64,000 bases of DNA, from assembly GCA_036785325.1 (NCBI GenBank), contig JAXIVH010000065.1:576001-640000 (forward strand). The letters run 5' to 3'. This stretch comes from Urophycis tenuis. Its lineage: Eukaryota > Chordata > Actinopteri > Gadiformes > Phycidae. Position 1 is the stretch's first letter. Each line of letters opens with the position of its first letter. The translations under genes and the position numbers were made by a program. The notes under the pieces were generated by a model. That model was given only the letters and a program-made list of their open reading frames with translations, ran no database searches and was not told the origin of the DNA. Shown here piece by piece: positions 33,562 through 43,725 of the stretch.

Positions 33562-36500
33562 ACTTCCACTGACGTCACCCTGCTGTATCTGCACGACGCC
33601 CTCTCCGGCTACAGGTTCTTGTGCGACACCGATGCTCATGCAAGCATGGTTCCGGCGCTGCCCAGAGAGCGGACGTGCGCGCCGGGTGGCGCCGCTGGCA
33701 GTCTGTTACCACGCATGGTGAACGTCAGCGGCGAGACTGTTCGCGTTTTCGGCCGAAGACGCATGCAGCTCTGTTTCGGCCGCCGCCGTTATGACTGGGA
33801 TTTCGTCACGGCGGACACGACTTTCCACATCATCGGGGCGGATTTCCTCCACGCACACGGCCTGGTCGTGGACCTCCGGAACAGACGCCTGCTGGACGCG
33901 AGCGATCTTCAGGCGCGCGTGTGCGCCCCAGCGAGCGATCAGACGGCGCAGTTGCCCAGCGCTGCGGCGGGCGCTGATGATTTCGTCCGGCTACTAGCAC
34001 GCTTTCCGGACCTTCAGTCTCCGGATTTCTCCTCAGCGACCGTACGTCACGGCGTGGAGCATCACCTGCCGACGGCCGGTCCCCCCGTTTTCGCAAGGGC
34101 CCGCCGGCTAGACCCGGCGAAGCTGACGGTGGCCAAGGGGGAGTTCGAGGAGATGGAGCGCCTGGGCATCGTCCGCCGTTCGGACAGCCCGTGGTCGTCA
34201 CCCCTCCACATCGTCCCTAAAGCGGATGGGGGATGGCGGCCGTGTGGGGACTACCGTCGTCTCAACGATGCGACTGTTCCTGACAGGTACCCTGTGCCTC
34301 ACTTGCAGGACTTTTCCGCGGGCTTGGCCGGCAAGGTGATCTTTTCGAAGGTGGACTTGGTGCGCGGGTACCATCAGATTCCAGTCCGCGCAGAGGACAT
34401 ACCTAAGACCGCAGTCGTTACACCTTTTGGGCTGTTTGAGTTTCTTAGGATGCCTTTTGGACTCAAGAATGCGGCCCAAACGTTCCAGCGTCTGATGGAT
34501 GTGGTTGTCCGCGAGTTACCTTTTGTCTTTGTGTACCTCGACGACATGCTTGTGGCCAGCGAGTCCCGCGAACAGCATATCCGGCATCTGGAGGTATTGT
34601 TCGCGCGGCTCCAACAACACGGCCTGGCTATCCATCCCAAGAAGTGTCAGTTCGGGTGTTCGACTATTGATTTTCTTGGGCACCGCGTTTGTACGGAGGG
34701 CGCCATTCCCCTTCCGGACAAAGTGGAGGCTATCGCGCGTTTTCCTCGGCCGCACTCGATCAGGTCGTTACAGGAGTTCCTCGGGATGGTAAATTTCTAT
34801 CACCGTTTTGTTCCGGGGGCCGCGCAGCTTATGCAGCCACTCCACCAGGCGCTAAAACATCCGGCTAAGCAGCTCGTGGAGTGGACCGCCGAACGTGTGC
34901 AGGCATTTCAGGACGTTAAGGCCGCCTTGGCCAATGCGACTATGCTAGCCCACCCCTCTCCTTCAGCGCCGGTTGCGCTCACCTCTGACGCTTCCGATGT
35001 GGCGGTGGGGGCTGTGTTCGAGCAATGCGTGGGGGGCGTATGGCAGCCTCTGGCGTTTTTCAGCCGCCAGCTGCGACCGGCCGAACGGAAGTATAGTACG
35101 TTCGACCGGGAGCTGCTGGCACTCTATCTGGCTGTGCGTCATTTTCGCAATATGCTAGAGGGTCGGTCCTTTACCGCGTTTGTCGACCACAAGCCGCTAA
35201 CTTTCGCGATGAGTAAAGTTACAGAGCCGTGGTCCGCGAGGCAACAGCGCCACCTTGCGTATATCTCGGAATTCACGACCGATATACAGCATGTGGCGGG
35301 GAAGGACAATTGCGCAGCGGATTGTCTGTCGCGCGTGGTGGCGGGTGCCGCCCGTCTCAATTTGGATTATAGGCTGATGGCTAAGGAGCAGGCGATTGAT
35401 CCCACGGTGCGACAGCTTCGCTCCGCTGCATCTGGCCTGAGTCTGGCTGAGCTGCCTTTTGATGAGACGGGCGTCATGTTGCTTTGCGACGTTTCCTTGG
35501 CCTCTCCGCGCCCCATCGTTCCTGCCGCGTGGCGGAAGCCCGTTTTCCAGGCGATGCACGATCTTTCGCACCCAGGGGTTAAGGCTTCTGTCAAGCAGGT
35601 GGCGGCTAGGTTTGTGTGGCGCGGTCTGAAAAGGGACGTGCGGGAGTGGACACGGGAGTGCGTCAGGTGCCAGCGTGCGAAGGTTCACCGACACACTAAA
35701 GCGCCGTTGCACACTTTTGCGGTCCCTGAGCGACGTTTCGAGCACGTTAACCTCGACCTTGTGGGCCCACTGCCTCATTCCCGGGGTTTCACGTACCTGC
35801 TGACCATTGTTGATCGCACCACGCGTTGGCCGGAGGCAGTGCCTTTGCAGACCACGACTACCGCCGACGTAGCAAGGGCTTTTATCGGCGCCTGGGTGTC
35901 CCGGTTTGGCATGCCTTTAGACATAACCTCGGACCGTGGGTCGCAGTTCACGTCCGAGCTGTGGGATGCGGTCGCGCAGAATCTTGGGGTGCGGTTGCAC
36001 CACACCACAGCCTACCATCCTCAGGCCAACGGTTTGGTGGAACGTTTTCATCGCTCCCTGAAGGCATCGTTGCGCGCTACTCTCTCGGATGGCGATTGGG
36101 TGGACAAATTGCCGTGGGTGATGTTGGGGTTGCGCACGATGGCCAAGGGTGACCTCCAGGCATCGTCCGCTGAGCTTGTTTTTGGTCAGCCCTTGCGGGT
36201 GCCTGGGGAGTTTATCCCTAGTGCTACGGAGCCGTGGTCTGTTTCACAACACTTGCGTGACATACGCGCGGACGCCAGGCTTTTTGCGCCAGTTCCGACT
36301 TCGGCACATTGCACTCCGCCGGAGCACGTGCCTGCAGACCTGGGCTCTGCCCCGTTTGTGTTCATCAGGCATGATGCTCATCGCGGGCCGCTCCGCCCAC
36401 CGTATGACGGGCCGTTCCGAGTAGTGGTGCCGGGCCCGAAGCATTTCGTGGTGGATATCGGGGGTAGGCTAGAGTCCATCTCGGTTGACCGCCTCAAGCC

Positions 36501-36708
36501 TGCACATTTAGATTTGTCCGCCTTGCCGGAGATGGCGCAGCCTCCACGGAGAGGGCGCCCCAGGGCCCCCGTTCTGAATCCCGGCGCCGTGCCTTTTGAG
36601 CCGTCTGCGCCCAGCCGCCTTACGCGGATGCGGAGGGATTCCACTCCTTCGGCACCTACGCGGACGCGCTGTGGACGAGTAGTGGCACTTCCTCCTCGTT
36701 TTCGTTAG
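33524..36708 (+). CDS. pol: Pol polyprotein: protease, reverse transcriptase, RNase H, integrase
   Basis: Entered by -1 shift at 33523; the frame is open from 33331 to the stop at 36706-36708. Protease region: YRFLCDTDAHASMVPA (D codon at 33625), where the usual DTG/DSG loop reads DTD. Reverse transcriptase: LGIVRRSDSPWSSP, VDLVRGYHQIPV, MPFGLKNA and catalytic YLDD at 34534-34545. RNase H: LTSDASDVAVGA, YSTFDRELLALYLAVRHF, FVDHKPLTF. Integrase: zinc-binding HDLSHPG with CVRCQRAK, then the catalytic triad Asp (35755), Asp (35932) and Glu (36040), spaced D-58-D-35-E. A PPYDGPFRV segment near the end resembles the GPY/F module. No chromodomain was recognised. All catalytic residues are present except the altered protease Gly. 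Confidence 0.93.
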
Positions 36709-36727
36709 CCACCATAGGGTGAATTCT

Positions 36728-36735
36728 GGGGGGGG
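36728..36735 (+). other. polypurine tract
   Basis: Eight Gs in CTGGGGGGGGCTTC lie just upstream of the 3' LTR, the expected primer site for plus-strand synthesis. Confidence 0.7.
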
Positions 36736-36739
36736 CTTC

Positions 36740-36928
36740 TGTGGTGACTGTCGCTTGACAAGCGAATTCCCCCTCTAGATCACTGGTGGTAGGTTCCACT
36801 ATGTTGTGGGCGTGACTGCCTGTGTTGTTACTATGTTGTTGTGTTTTTGGGAAAATAAACGAGCTGACATGTTCCCATGCGCTCAAGCAAATAAACGACT
36901 AATTCATTTGTAAACACACGCACTAAAC
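36740..36928 (+). repeat. 3' LTR
   Basis: 189 bp, no difference found from the 5' LTR by eye. Contains the same AATAAA motifs. Confidence 0.95.
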
Positions 36929-36931
36929 GTT

Positions 36932-37381
36932 ACATATTATATTTATGCTTTTAACCAGCACACATTTTAACCATTTTAAATATTATGAACTCTATTTATT
37001 TATTAATTTTGTAAATATAGCATGTTATTTTACGGTTAGGTTATTTTTTATGCTCTGTAAGCGTATATGATTTTTATACAGGGCTACACATACCTTAACG
37101 AAAAGTCGAATTATTAACTCGCAAAGGATGAAGATCATCAAATTCACCTTAGTTGAATCCTCCGTTGGCAGTGGACAGCAATGATCGTAAAAACATTAGG
37201 TGACGTATTCCAATCCTCGCTCAGCTCCGTTGAGCGCCGAGCTCTGCTCAGCATCGCTCCGCCATTGGCCGATCGCTGCTCAACTCTGCTCAGCTTTGCT
37301 CAACCATTGGTCGGTTCGCGTGAGCTTAGGGACTTGGCGGAGAGTTTGCCTGACGAAGGCGAACGACACCCACAAGTCCTG
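36932..37381. other. spacer after the LTR element, with CCAAT-like motifs
   Basis: AT-rich at first, then GC-richer from 37160. Two CCATTGG motifs (about 37262 and 37306) and several GCTCAGC/GCTCAAC words lie within ~100 bp and give a promoter-like look. No downstream gene can be tied to it. Confidence 0.4.
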
Positions 37382-37520
37382 CTTCTTCTTCTTCTTCTTC
37401 TTCTTCTTCTTCTTCTTCTTCTTCTTCTTCTTCTTCTTCTTCTTCTTCTTCTTCTTCTTCTTCTTCTTCTTCTTCTTCTTCTTCTTCTTCTTCTTCTTCT
37501 TCTTCTTCTTCTTCTTCTTC
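37382..37520. repeat. (CTT)n microsatellite
   Basis: About 46 uninterrupted CTT units. It creates long false open frames of poly-Leu, poly-Phe and, on the other strand, poly-Arg. Confidence 0.98.
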
Positions 37521-37599
37521 GGTTCACAATATAGGATTGTATATCGCCACCTACTGCACAGGAGTGTGTGATATGATCAAGTCAAGTCATGGCATGGCA

Positions 37600-37603
37600 A
37601 AAA

Positions 37604-37694
<91 letters not shown>
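37600..37694. repeat. (AAAT)n microsatellite at the 3' end of a LINE
   Basis: About 23 AAAT units. It lies immediately beyond the 3' end of the minus-strand LINE and is probably its terminal repeat tail, expanded. Confidence 0.9.
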
Positions 37695-37695
<1 letters not shown>

Positions 37696-39414
37696 AAAAA
37701 AAATAATAAAGAAAGAAAGAAATGTGAAACAGCCTATATTCTGCTCATCAATTCTGTAATTTAAGTACCTCATAAGACCTTTAATCCTATTGCCCTGCAT
37801 TCCCTCTTCCTTCAAGATGTTTTGGATATCATCATCTCCTCCCTGTTCTATCCAGTGATACCTGTGGTCAGTGTGTTTCCTGCAGTGAAAAAGAATGTGC
37901 TCTACATCTTCTCTGACTTGGCATTCGGTGCAAAGCCCATCAGATTTGCCCAACACATGTAATGTGGCATTGATGCCAGCGTGCCCTAATCTCAGCCTTG
38001 TGTATACAACTTCCTCCCTTCTTCCAAGCCCCACTGATGTAATTCTTCTCCCCCCTGTTGCACATTAAAGTATTTCCTGCCCTTTGGGTCTGACTCCCAT
38101 TCATCCTTCCACCTATTCATGATTTCTGTCTTGATATAAGATTTAGCCTCCCCTTTTCCTAGTGGAACATGGATTGAGATACATTGGTGGCCTAATGCGT
38201 CCTTGGCAGCTTTATCTGCGTTTTCGTTACCCTTGAGGCCCTTATGAGCTGGCACCCAGCAAAATTGGACAATGAGCCCCAGATTACTGATTTGAGCCAA
38301 TAGCTGCCTCGTTTCAATAACCAAGTCATCTCTTACTGCTTTTCCAGAGATAAAGCTTTGCAATACTGAGAGTGAATCTGTGCAGATGACTGATTTAAAA
38401 GGCTTGACTTCTTCAATCCTTCTCAATGCAGTGATTATAGCAGTTAGTTCTACTGAATATATCGATAAGAAGTTATTCAGTCGGTATCCATACGTCCTTT
38501 GGAATTCAGGTATATAGATTCCAATACTACACTGGCCAGTTTGAGGGTTTTTTGAGCCATCTGTAAATATCTGTAGGTACCCATAAAATGCAGAATTCAA
38601 ATAAATTTTTACAATGTATTGCAAATTCTTTATCATTAGGGTGGTCTTCCTTCACTTTCAGTAGCTCTGTGTTAACATCTGGGGCAGGAAGGATCCATGG
38701 GGGTACATTACTCATATCCAATGCAGAGTTAAATTTAAGGCTTTTTAAACCAAACACGCTTGCATCCTCTTCAATGGTCCACCCAAATCCCTTTCCTTCT
38801 TTATAATATTCCCAACAGTCTTTGAGCACTGACATGGCTGGATTGTCAGTGGTACACTGTAGTTTGACCCAATAGGTCAGTGCCAATTTTTCAAAACGCA
38901 GCTGAATAGGAGTTTCCTCTGCCTCCACTTGTAGGGCACTGATGGGAGTTGTCTTAATGGCACCCAGGGATATTCTTAGGGCCCTTGAGTGTACTCTTTC
39001 AAATTTCATGAGGGATGTTTTACAGGCAGATCCATAAACTATGCAACCATAATCAATATTTGACCTTATCAGAGCTATATAGATATTGAGTAAAGATTGT
39101 CTATCTGCACCCCAACAGAGACCAGAGACCATACGCATTAGGTTCAGAACCTTTTTGCATTTTGTCTCTACATACTCAATAGGTTGTTTCCAGGTGAGTT
39201 TATCGTCCAACCAAAGACCCAGGTACTTGAAGCCATCTCCTCTTTTGAGTGGCTGGTCATAAAGCAAAATTTCATAGGTTTCTGACACCTTCTTCCCTGT
39301 GAAGTATGTCACTTGTGATTTTTGCACAGACAACTTAAAACCCCACTCCATTCCCCACTGTTCTAGAATATGCAGTTCCTTCTGTATAATTTTAGTGATG
39401 TACGGGATATTATT
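37695..39414 (-). mobile_element. I-like (Nimb/I-type) LINE, 5'-truncated and frameshifted
   Basis: Three overlapping pieces of one ORF2. About 38600-39414 is the end of reverse transcriptase (WGFKLSVQKSQVTYFTGKK, FKYLGLWLDDKLTW, IRSNIDYGCIVYGSA). About 38030-38600 is RNase H with IFTDGSK, SVELTAI, CTDSLS and NENADKAAK, so D, E and D are present. About 37700-38040 ends with a Cys/His cluster, CTECQVREDVEHILFHC. Indels near 38600 and 38035 break the frame twice. The 5' end stops at an 18-C tract. An RNase H after the RT is typical of the I group; clade naming is tentative. Confidence 0.85.
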
Positions 39415-39432
39415 CCCCCCCCCCCCCCCCCC
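39415..39432. repeat. poly-C tract
   Basis: Eighteen Cs at the truncated 5' end of the LINE. Confidence 0.95.
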
Positions 39433-39649
39433 AAGTCCCTATTGCTCAACCCTGGGATCAACCAAAAAGGATCGGGGAGGATCAAAAGGGATGGCTCCAT
39501 CTGGTGGCCACCGGTTGGAGGTTTTATTTCCAGAAATTTCCAGAAATGTCATGCACAAGGACTTTTAATTGCTTTGGTGTCTTTTCTTTCCACTATCCCA
39601 CCCCTTGTGAAACTCAAGCACACATGGACTCCAAAATACTTTTACAACT
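39433..39649. other. spacer between the LINE and the three-exon gene fragment
   Basis: Contains CCAGAAATTTCCAGAAATG and unremarkable sequence. No gene seen. Confidence 0.45.
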
Positions 39650-39655
39650 TTTATT
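39650..39655 (-). terminator. possible poly(A) signal of the three-exon gene fragment
   Basis: AATAAA on the minus strand, about 450 bp after the stop codon at 40106-40108. The stretch between (39656-40105) has no other recognisable feature except short AC repeats, and would be the 3' untranslated region. Confidence 0.4.
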
Positions 39656-40105
39656 TTAAACCCAGAATGTGTTTCATTTACATGGCAATGCATGTAAAAC
39701 ACAAGTAAACAAGATCTGTTTAGTTTAAAGCTCGCTCACCGTGACAAGGTACAGATCTATGAGCAAGAGCATAAAACATTTATGTAAACGGAGCAGACAA
39801 ATATATACAAACATCACAAAGACATGAAGCTGACAAAGACAAACAAACGACACGCATGACAAAAACACAGATTATCTGAACACGAACAAGGGAAACTGAT
39901 TGTGTTGAACTGATTAAGGTTAAAAAGATTGTGCATTTTAACAGCAATATAAAAAACAAACAAAATGACTACAAGTAAAACTGTAAAGTGCATTATTTTG
40001 AACTATATAAATAGATTGTGCTTGCTGAAGCACTTTAAAACACACACAAAGAAAAAGACAAACACACACACACACATATTTACAGTTATTTACAAAGTCC
40101 GGTAT

Positions 40106-40633
40106 TTACAAAGTCCTCCTTTCCAACTCTGCATCCACGACACTCTTAAAGTGTTCAAAGTTGTCATAGACAACATTGTCGAAGCCAGGGGTAGTGGACT
40201 TCCTCGTGGATGGGCAGAAGGAAAATATCTTCTGTGGGCTTCCAGCCACTTTGTCCTTGGAAGGGGTGTACCTCTTTCGCCGTCCACCACAGTTTGGCAC
40301 GTGGCAAGCCCCACAAGGCCGCGAGGACTTGTTGGGCATGAACGCCTTCACTGTTGGTGCAGGAGGGACAAAGCTCTGGCTGCAGGATGGCCCACGAAAC
40401 AGGACGGAGGGGGCCTGTGGCTGTGCGGGGAGGACCAGCAGCAGTATGGGTGCTGCCGACATGGGGGGCCGGCCACAGGCTGACGCAGCAGGAGGCCTCC
40501 TTGCCTCGGCCTGCTGGTTGACGCGCTGGATCTGCCGCGGGTCCAAGCAAGACGTCCGCCGGCCGTGACCACCGGCGACACGGAGCGATGCCATGCGGTG
40601 GTTCCACTGCACGGCAAAGGACACCAGGTATAC
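40106..40633 (-). CDS. uncharacterised fish gene fragment, terminal exon C
   Basis: 175 residues after an acceptor TGTGTGTTTCAG, in phase 0 with exon B. It starts VYLVSFAVQWNHRMASLRVA and contains CLDPRQIQRVNQQA, a proline/alanine-rich block, and CGACHVPNCGGRRKRYTPSK. It continues with KIFSFCPSTRKSTTPGF and ends in FEHFKSVVDAELERR. The paired Cys motifs suggest a small metal-binding segment. I recall similar segments from large uncharacterised teleost proteins, but name and function are unknown to me. The proline-rich block is nearly the same DNA as part of exon A. This is the only copy of exon C in the window. Confidence 0.75.
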   Translation of the reverse strand, partial: VYLVSFAVQWNHRMASLRVAGGHGRRTSCLDPRQIQRVNQQAEARRPPAASACGRPPMSAAPILLLVLPAQPQAPSVLFRGPSCSQSFVPPAPTVKAFMPNKSSRPCGACHVPNCGGRRKRYTPSKDKVAGSPQKIFSFCPSTRKSTTPGFDNVVYDNFEHFKSVVDAELERRTL

Positions 40634-40819
40634 CTGAAACACACATTTCCATTTGACTGTCATTGTGTACAATGCTTACAGGTGACGGCTGAAGCTGTGA
40701 AATAAAATGTATCATTGAAGCCATCATTGAGACTTTTCTTTTTAAATTATACCGCATGAACATGAGTCTGCAATAAAGCTTTATATATATTTATGCGTGT
40801 GTGTGTTTTAATCACTAAC

Positions 40820-40985
40820 TTGGAACGGCATGATCCCACATCGCTGTGAAGGGACGGCGTTAACCAGGTGGGCGTGTAACCCCTCGAGAGAGTTGCTGCC
40901 ACGCCGGCACTTGTACTTGTTCAGCCGGATGCCGTTCTTCACAACCACCTTCACAGAGACATACAGCTGTATGCCAGGGGGGGTC
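40820..40985 (-). CDS. uncharacterised fish gene fragment, exon B
   Basis: 166 bp, acceptor TGTGTGTTACAG, donor CAA|GTTAGT. It begins in phase 2 and ends in phase 0. The product reads TPPGIQLYVSVKVVVKNGIR, then a CRRG(S/V)(N/A)SLEGL-type segment (this copy has substitutions relative to the other cassettes) and ends at GIMPFQ. A seven-C run at its start restores the frame with exon A; most array copies have six. The RGSNSLEG(F)HxHL-like segment recalls a conserved stretch in large uncharacterised fish proteins, from memory only. Confidence 0.75.
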
Positions 40986-41045
40986 CTGTAACACACAACC
41001 TATTGCAAGGTCCTCATTTATGCTGGTGTCATTTTGAAATGTTAC

Positions 41046-41324
41046 CATATGCAAGTTTGAATGGTTTTGACACACGATGACTGCAGAGACAGCTGCAGGA
41101 TGGCCCTGGATGCAGGACGGAGGGGGCCTGTGGCTGTGCGGGGAGGACCAGCGGTATGGGTGCTGCCGACACAGGGGGCGGGCAGGCCACAGGCTGACGC
41201 AGCAGGAGGCCTCGGCTGGAGGCGGGTGGGCGCAGGAGGCTTCGGCCGGGTGGAGGACGACAACGCAGTGGGCTGAACGGGCCGGTTGGTGGGAGTCACA
41301 GGCTCTGGCTCATCAACAAATAAT
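41046..41324 (-). CDS. uncharacterised fish gene fragment, exon A (proline-rich)
   Basis: 279 bp, acceptor TTTATATTTCCAG-type, donor ATG|GTAAC. It starts with one base of a split codon and ends in phase 2, matching exon B. The frame reads LFVDEPEPVTPTNRPVQPT, then a proline/alanine/arginine-rich low-complexity stretch, and ends IQTCIW across the junction. All three forward frames lack stops over most of the exon, so the frame choice rests on the splice phases. Upstream exons are not in the window; satellite DNA begins 190 bp away. Confidence 0.65.
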
Positions 41325-41510
41325 CTGGAAATATAAAATATACACGTGATCAGTATTGATATTGATATCTTTTATAAGAACACTGTTCATACTGTTTACA
41401 CTTTTTATACAACTGTTTATACATTGTCCATACTGTTTATTTATTAATGTTTATCACTGACAATAAAGGTGACTTGGTATGACTTGTGTGCTATTATCTT
41501 TCCACAGTCA

Positions 41511-43725
41511 ACAGAACACACATGAATCAGCTTATTATTTCGACGACCCGTGGGCAAATATAGTCATGCCATACGCCGTTGGAAAGTTTAGATTTCTACG
41601 CTTAAAATGAGCCCATCTCCGAGCAATCTGGTTGCTCACAGACTAAACTGCGTCAGTTTGACTGAAGTCTACCCCTTCAACATTTCAATTAACATCAATC
41701 TTTCCTTAAAGAACACAAATTAATTAGCTTAGTATTTCAACGACCCTTTGGTGAATATAGTCTTGCCATACGCCGTTGGAAAGCTTAGATTTCCCCGCTT
41801 ATAATGAGCCCATCCCCGAGCAATTTAGTTGCTCACAGACAAAACTGCGTCACGTTGACTGAAGTCTACCCAGCAGCTAAAAACATACCTTCAACGTTTC
41901 AATTAAGATCAATCTTTCAATAAAGACAAATTAATTAGCTTAGTATTTCAACAACCCACCAGTCAATATAGTCTTGCCATACGCCGTTGGAAAGCTTAGA
42001 TTTCCCTGCTTAAAATGAGCCCATCCGCGAGCAGTCTGGTTGATCACAGACTAAACTGCGTCAGGTTGACTGAAGTCTACCCAGCAGCTAAAAACATACC
42101 TTCAACGTTTTAATTAACATCAATCTTTCAATAAAGAAGACAAATTAATTAGCTTAGTATTTCAACAACCCATGAGTCAATATAGTCTTGCCATACGCCG
42201 TTGGAAAGCTTAGATTTCCCAGCTTAAAATGAGCCCATCCACGAGCAGTCTGGTTGATCACAGACTAAACTGCGTCAGGTTGACTGAAGTCTACCCAGCA
42301 GCTAAAAACATACCTTCAACGTTTCAATTAACATCAATCTTTCCTTACAGAACACAAATTAATTAGCTTAGTATTTCAACGACCAATGAGTCAATATAGT
42401 CTTGCTATACGCCGTTGGAAAGCTTCGATTTCCCCGCTTAAAATGAGCCCATCCCCGAGCAATTTGGTTGCTCACAGACAAAACTGCGTCAGGTTGACTG
42501 AAGTCTACCCAGCAGCTAAAAACATACCTTCAACGTTTCAATTAACATCAATCTTTCCTAACAGAACACAAATTAATTAGCTTAGTATTTCAACGACCCA
42601 TGAGTCAATGTAGTCTTGCCATACGCCGTTGGAAAGCTTAGATTTCCCCGCTTAAAATGAGCCCATCCACGAGCAGTCTGGTTGATCACAGACTAAACTG
42701 CGTCAGGTTGACTGAAGTCTACCCAGCAGCTAAAAACATACCTTCAACGTTTCAATTAACATCAATCTTTCCTTACAGAACACAAATTAATTAGCTTAGT
42801 ATTTCAACGACCCTTTGGTGAATATAGTCTTGCCATACGCCGTTGGAAAGCTTAGACTTCCCCGCTTAAAATGAGCCCATCCGCGAGCAGTCTGGTTGAT
42901 CACAGACTAAACTGCGTCAGGTTGACTGAAGTCTACCCAGCAGCTAAAAACATACCTTCAACGTTTCAATTAACATCAATCTTTCCTTACAGAACACAAA
43001 TTAATTAGCTTAGTATTTCAACGACCCATGAGTCAATATAGTCTTGCCATATGCCATTGGAAAGCTTAGATTTCCCCGCTTAAAATGAGCCCATCCGCGA
43101 GCAGTCTGGTTGCTCACAGACTAAACTGCGTCAGGTTGACTGAAGTCTACCCAGCAGCTAAAAACATACCTTCAACGTTTTAATTAAGATCAATCTTTCA
43201 ATAAAAAACACAAATTAATTAGCTTAGTATTTCAACGACCCATGAGTCAATATAGTCTTGCCATACGCCGTTAGAAAGCTTAGATTTCCCCGCTCAAAAT
43301 GAGCCCATCCGTGAGCAGTCTGGTTGCTCACAGACTAAACTGCGTCAGGTTGACTGAAGTCTACCCAGAAGCTAAAAACATACCTTCAACGTTTCAATTA
43401 ACATCAATCTTTCCTTACAGAAAACAAATTAATTAGCTTAGTATTTAAACGACCCTTTGGTTAATATAGTCTTGCCATACGCAGTTGGAAAGCTTAGATT
43501 TCCCCGGTTATAATGAGCCCATCGCCGAGCAATTTTGTTGCTCACAGACAAAACTGCGTCAGGTTGACTGAAGTCTACCCAGCAGCTAAAAACATACCTT
43601 CAACGTTTCAATTAAGATCAATCTTTCAAAAAAGAACACAAATTAATTAGCTTAGTATCCATGAGTCAATATAGTCTTGCCATACGCCATTGGAAAGCTT
43701 AGATTTCCCCGCTTAAAATGAGCCC
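41511..43725 (-). repeat. 214-bp satellite array, segment 8 (reverse orientation)
   Basis: About 10 monomers reading in the direction opposite to the left arm. Mixed monomer types: some with GAGCAGTCTGGTTGATCACA, others with GAGCAATTTGGTTGCTCACA. One monomer near 41670 has a deletion. Confidence 0.96.

Larger units (their letters stand above)
32523..36931 (+). mobile_element. complete Ty3/gypsy LTR retrotransposon with target duplication
   Basis: A 4400-bp element (32529-36928) bounded by 189-bp LTRs that look identical. AACGTT flanks it at 32523-32528 and can be read again at 36926-36931, so a 5-6-bp target duplication is likely; its exact register overlaps the LTR edge. Internal order is primer-binding site, gag, a -1 frameshift site, then pol with protease, reverse transcriptase, RNase H and integrase. 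This domain order is that of the Ty3/gypsy group. There is no envelope gene. Both main frames are open, and identical LTRs imply a recent insertion. Confidence 0.95.
40704..41510 (-). repeat. gene-fragment cassette, copy 8 (joined to exon C)
   Basis: The cassette core has the usual right-hand boundary (CCACAGTCA against satellite ACAGAACACA). On the other side the intron does not end at satellite GAGCCC. It continues past AAAATGTATCATTGAAG into a normal intron end and exon C. It therefore shows the arrangement before the truncation shared by most other copies. Exons A and B are listed separately. Confidence 0.85.

Noticed and set aside
34198..36008. Several minus-strand and alternative-frame open frames inside the gypsy element
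   Set aside because: They overlap the pol frame, which carries all expected catalytic motifs; they are shadows.
37181..37571. Long poly-Leu, poly-Phe and poly-Arg open frames
   Set aside because: They are produced by the CTT microsatellite.
41511..43725. CENP-B box in the monomer
   Set aside because: I looked for the TTCGNNNNANNCGGG core on both strands of typical monomers and found no match; the closest site near TTTTAAGCGGGG lacks the TTCG half.
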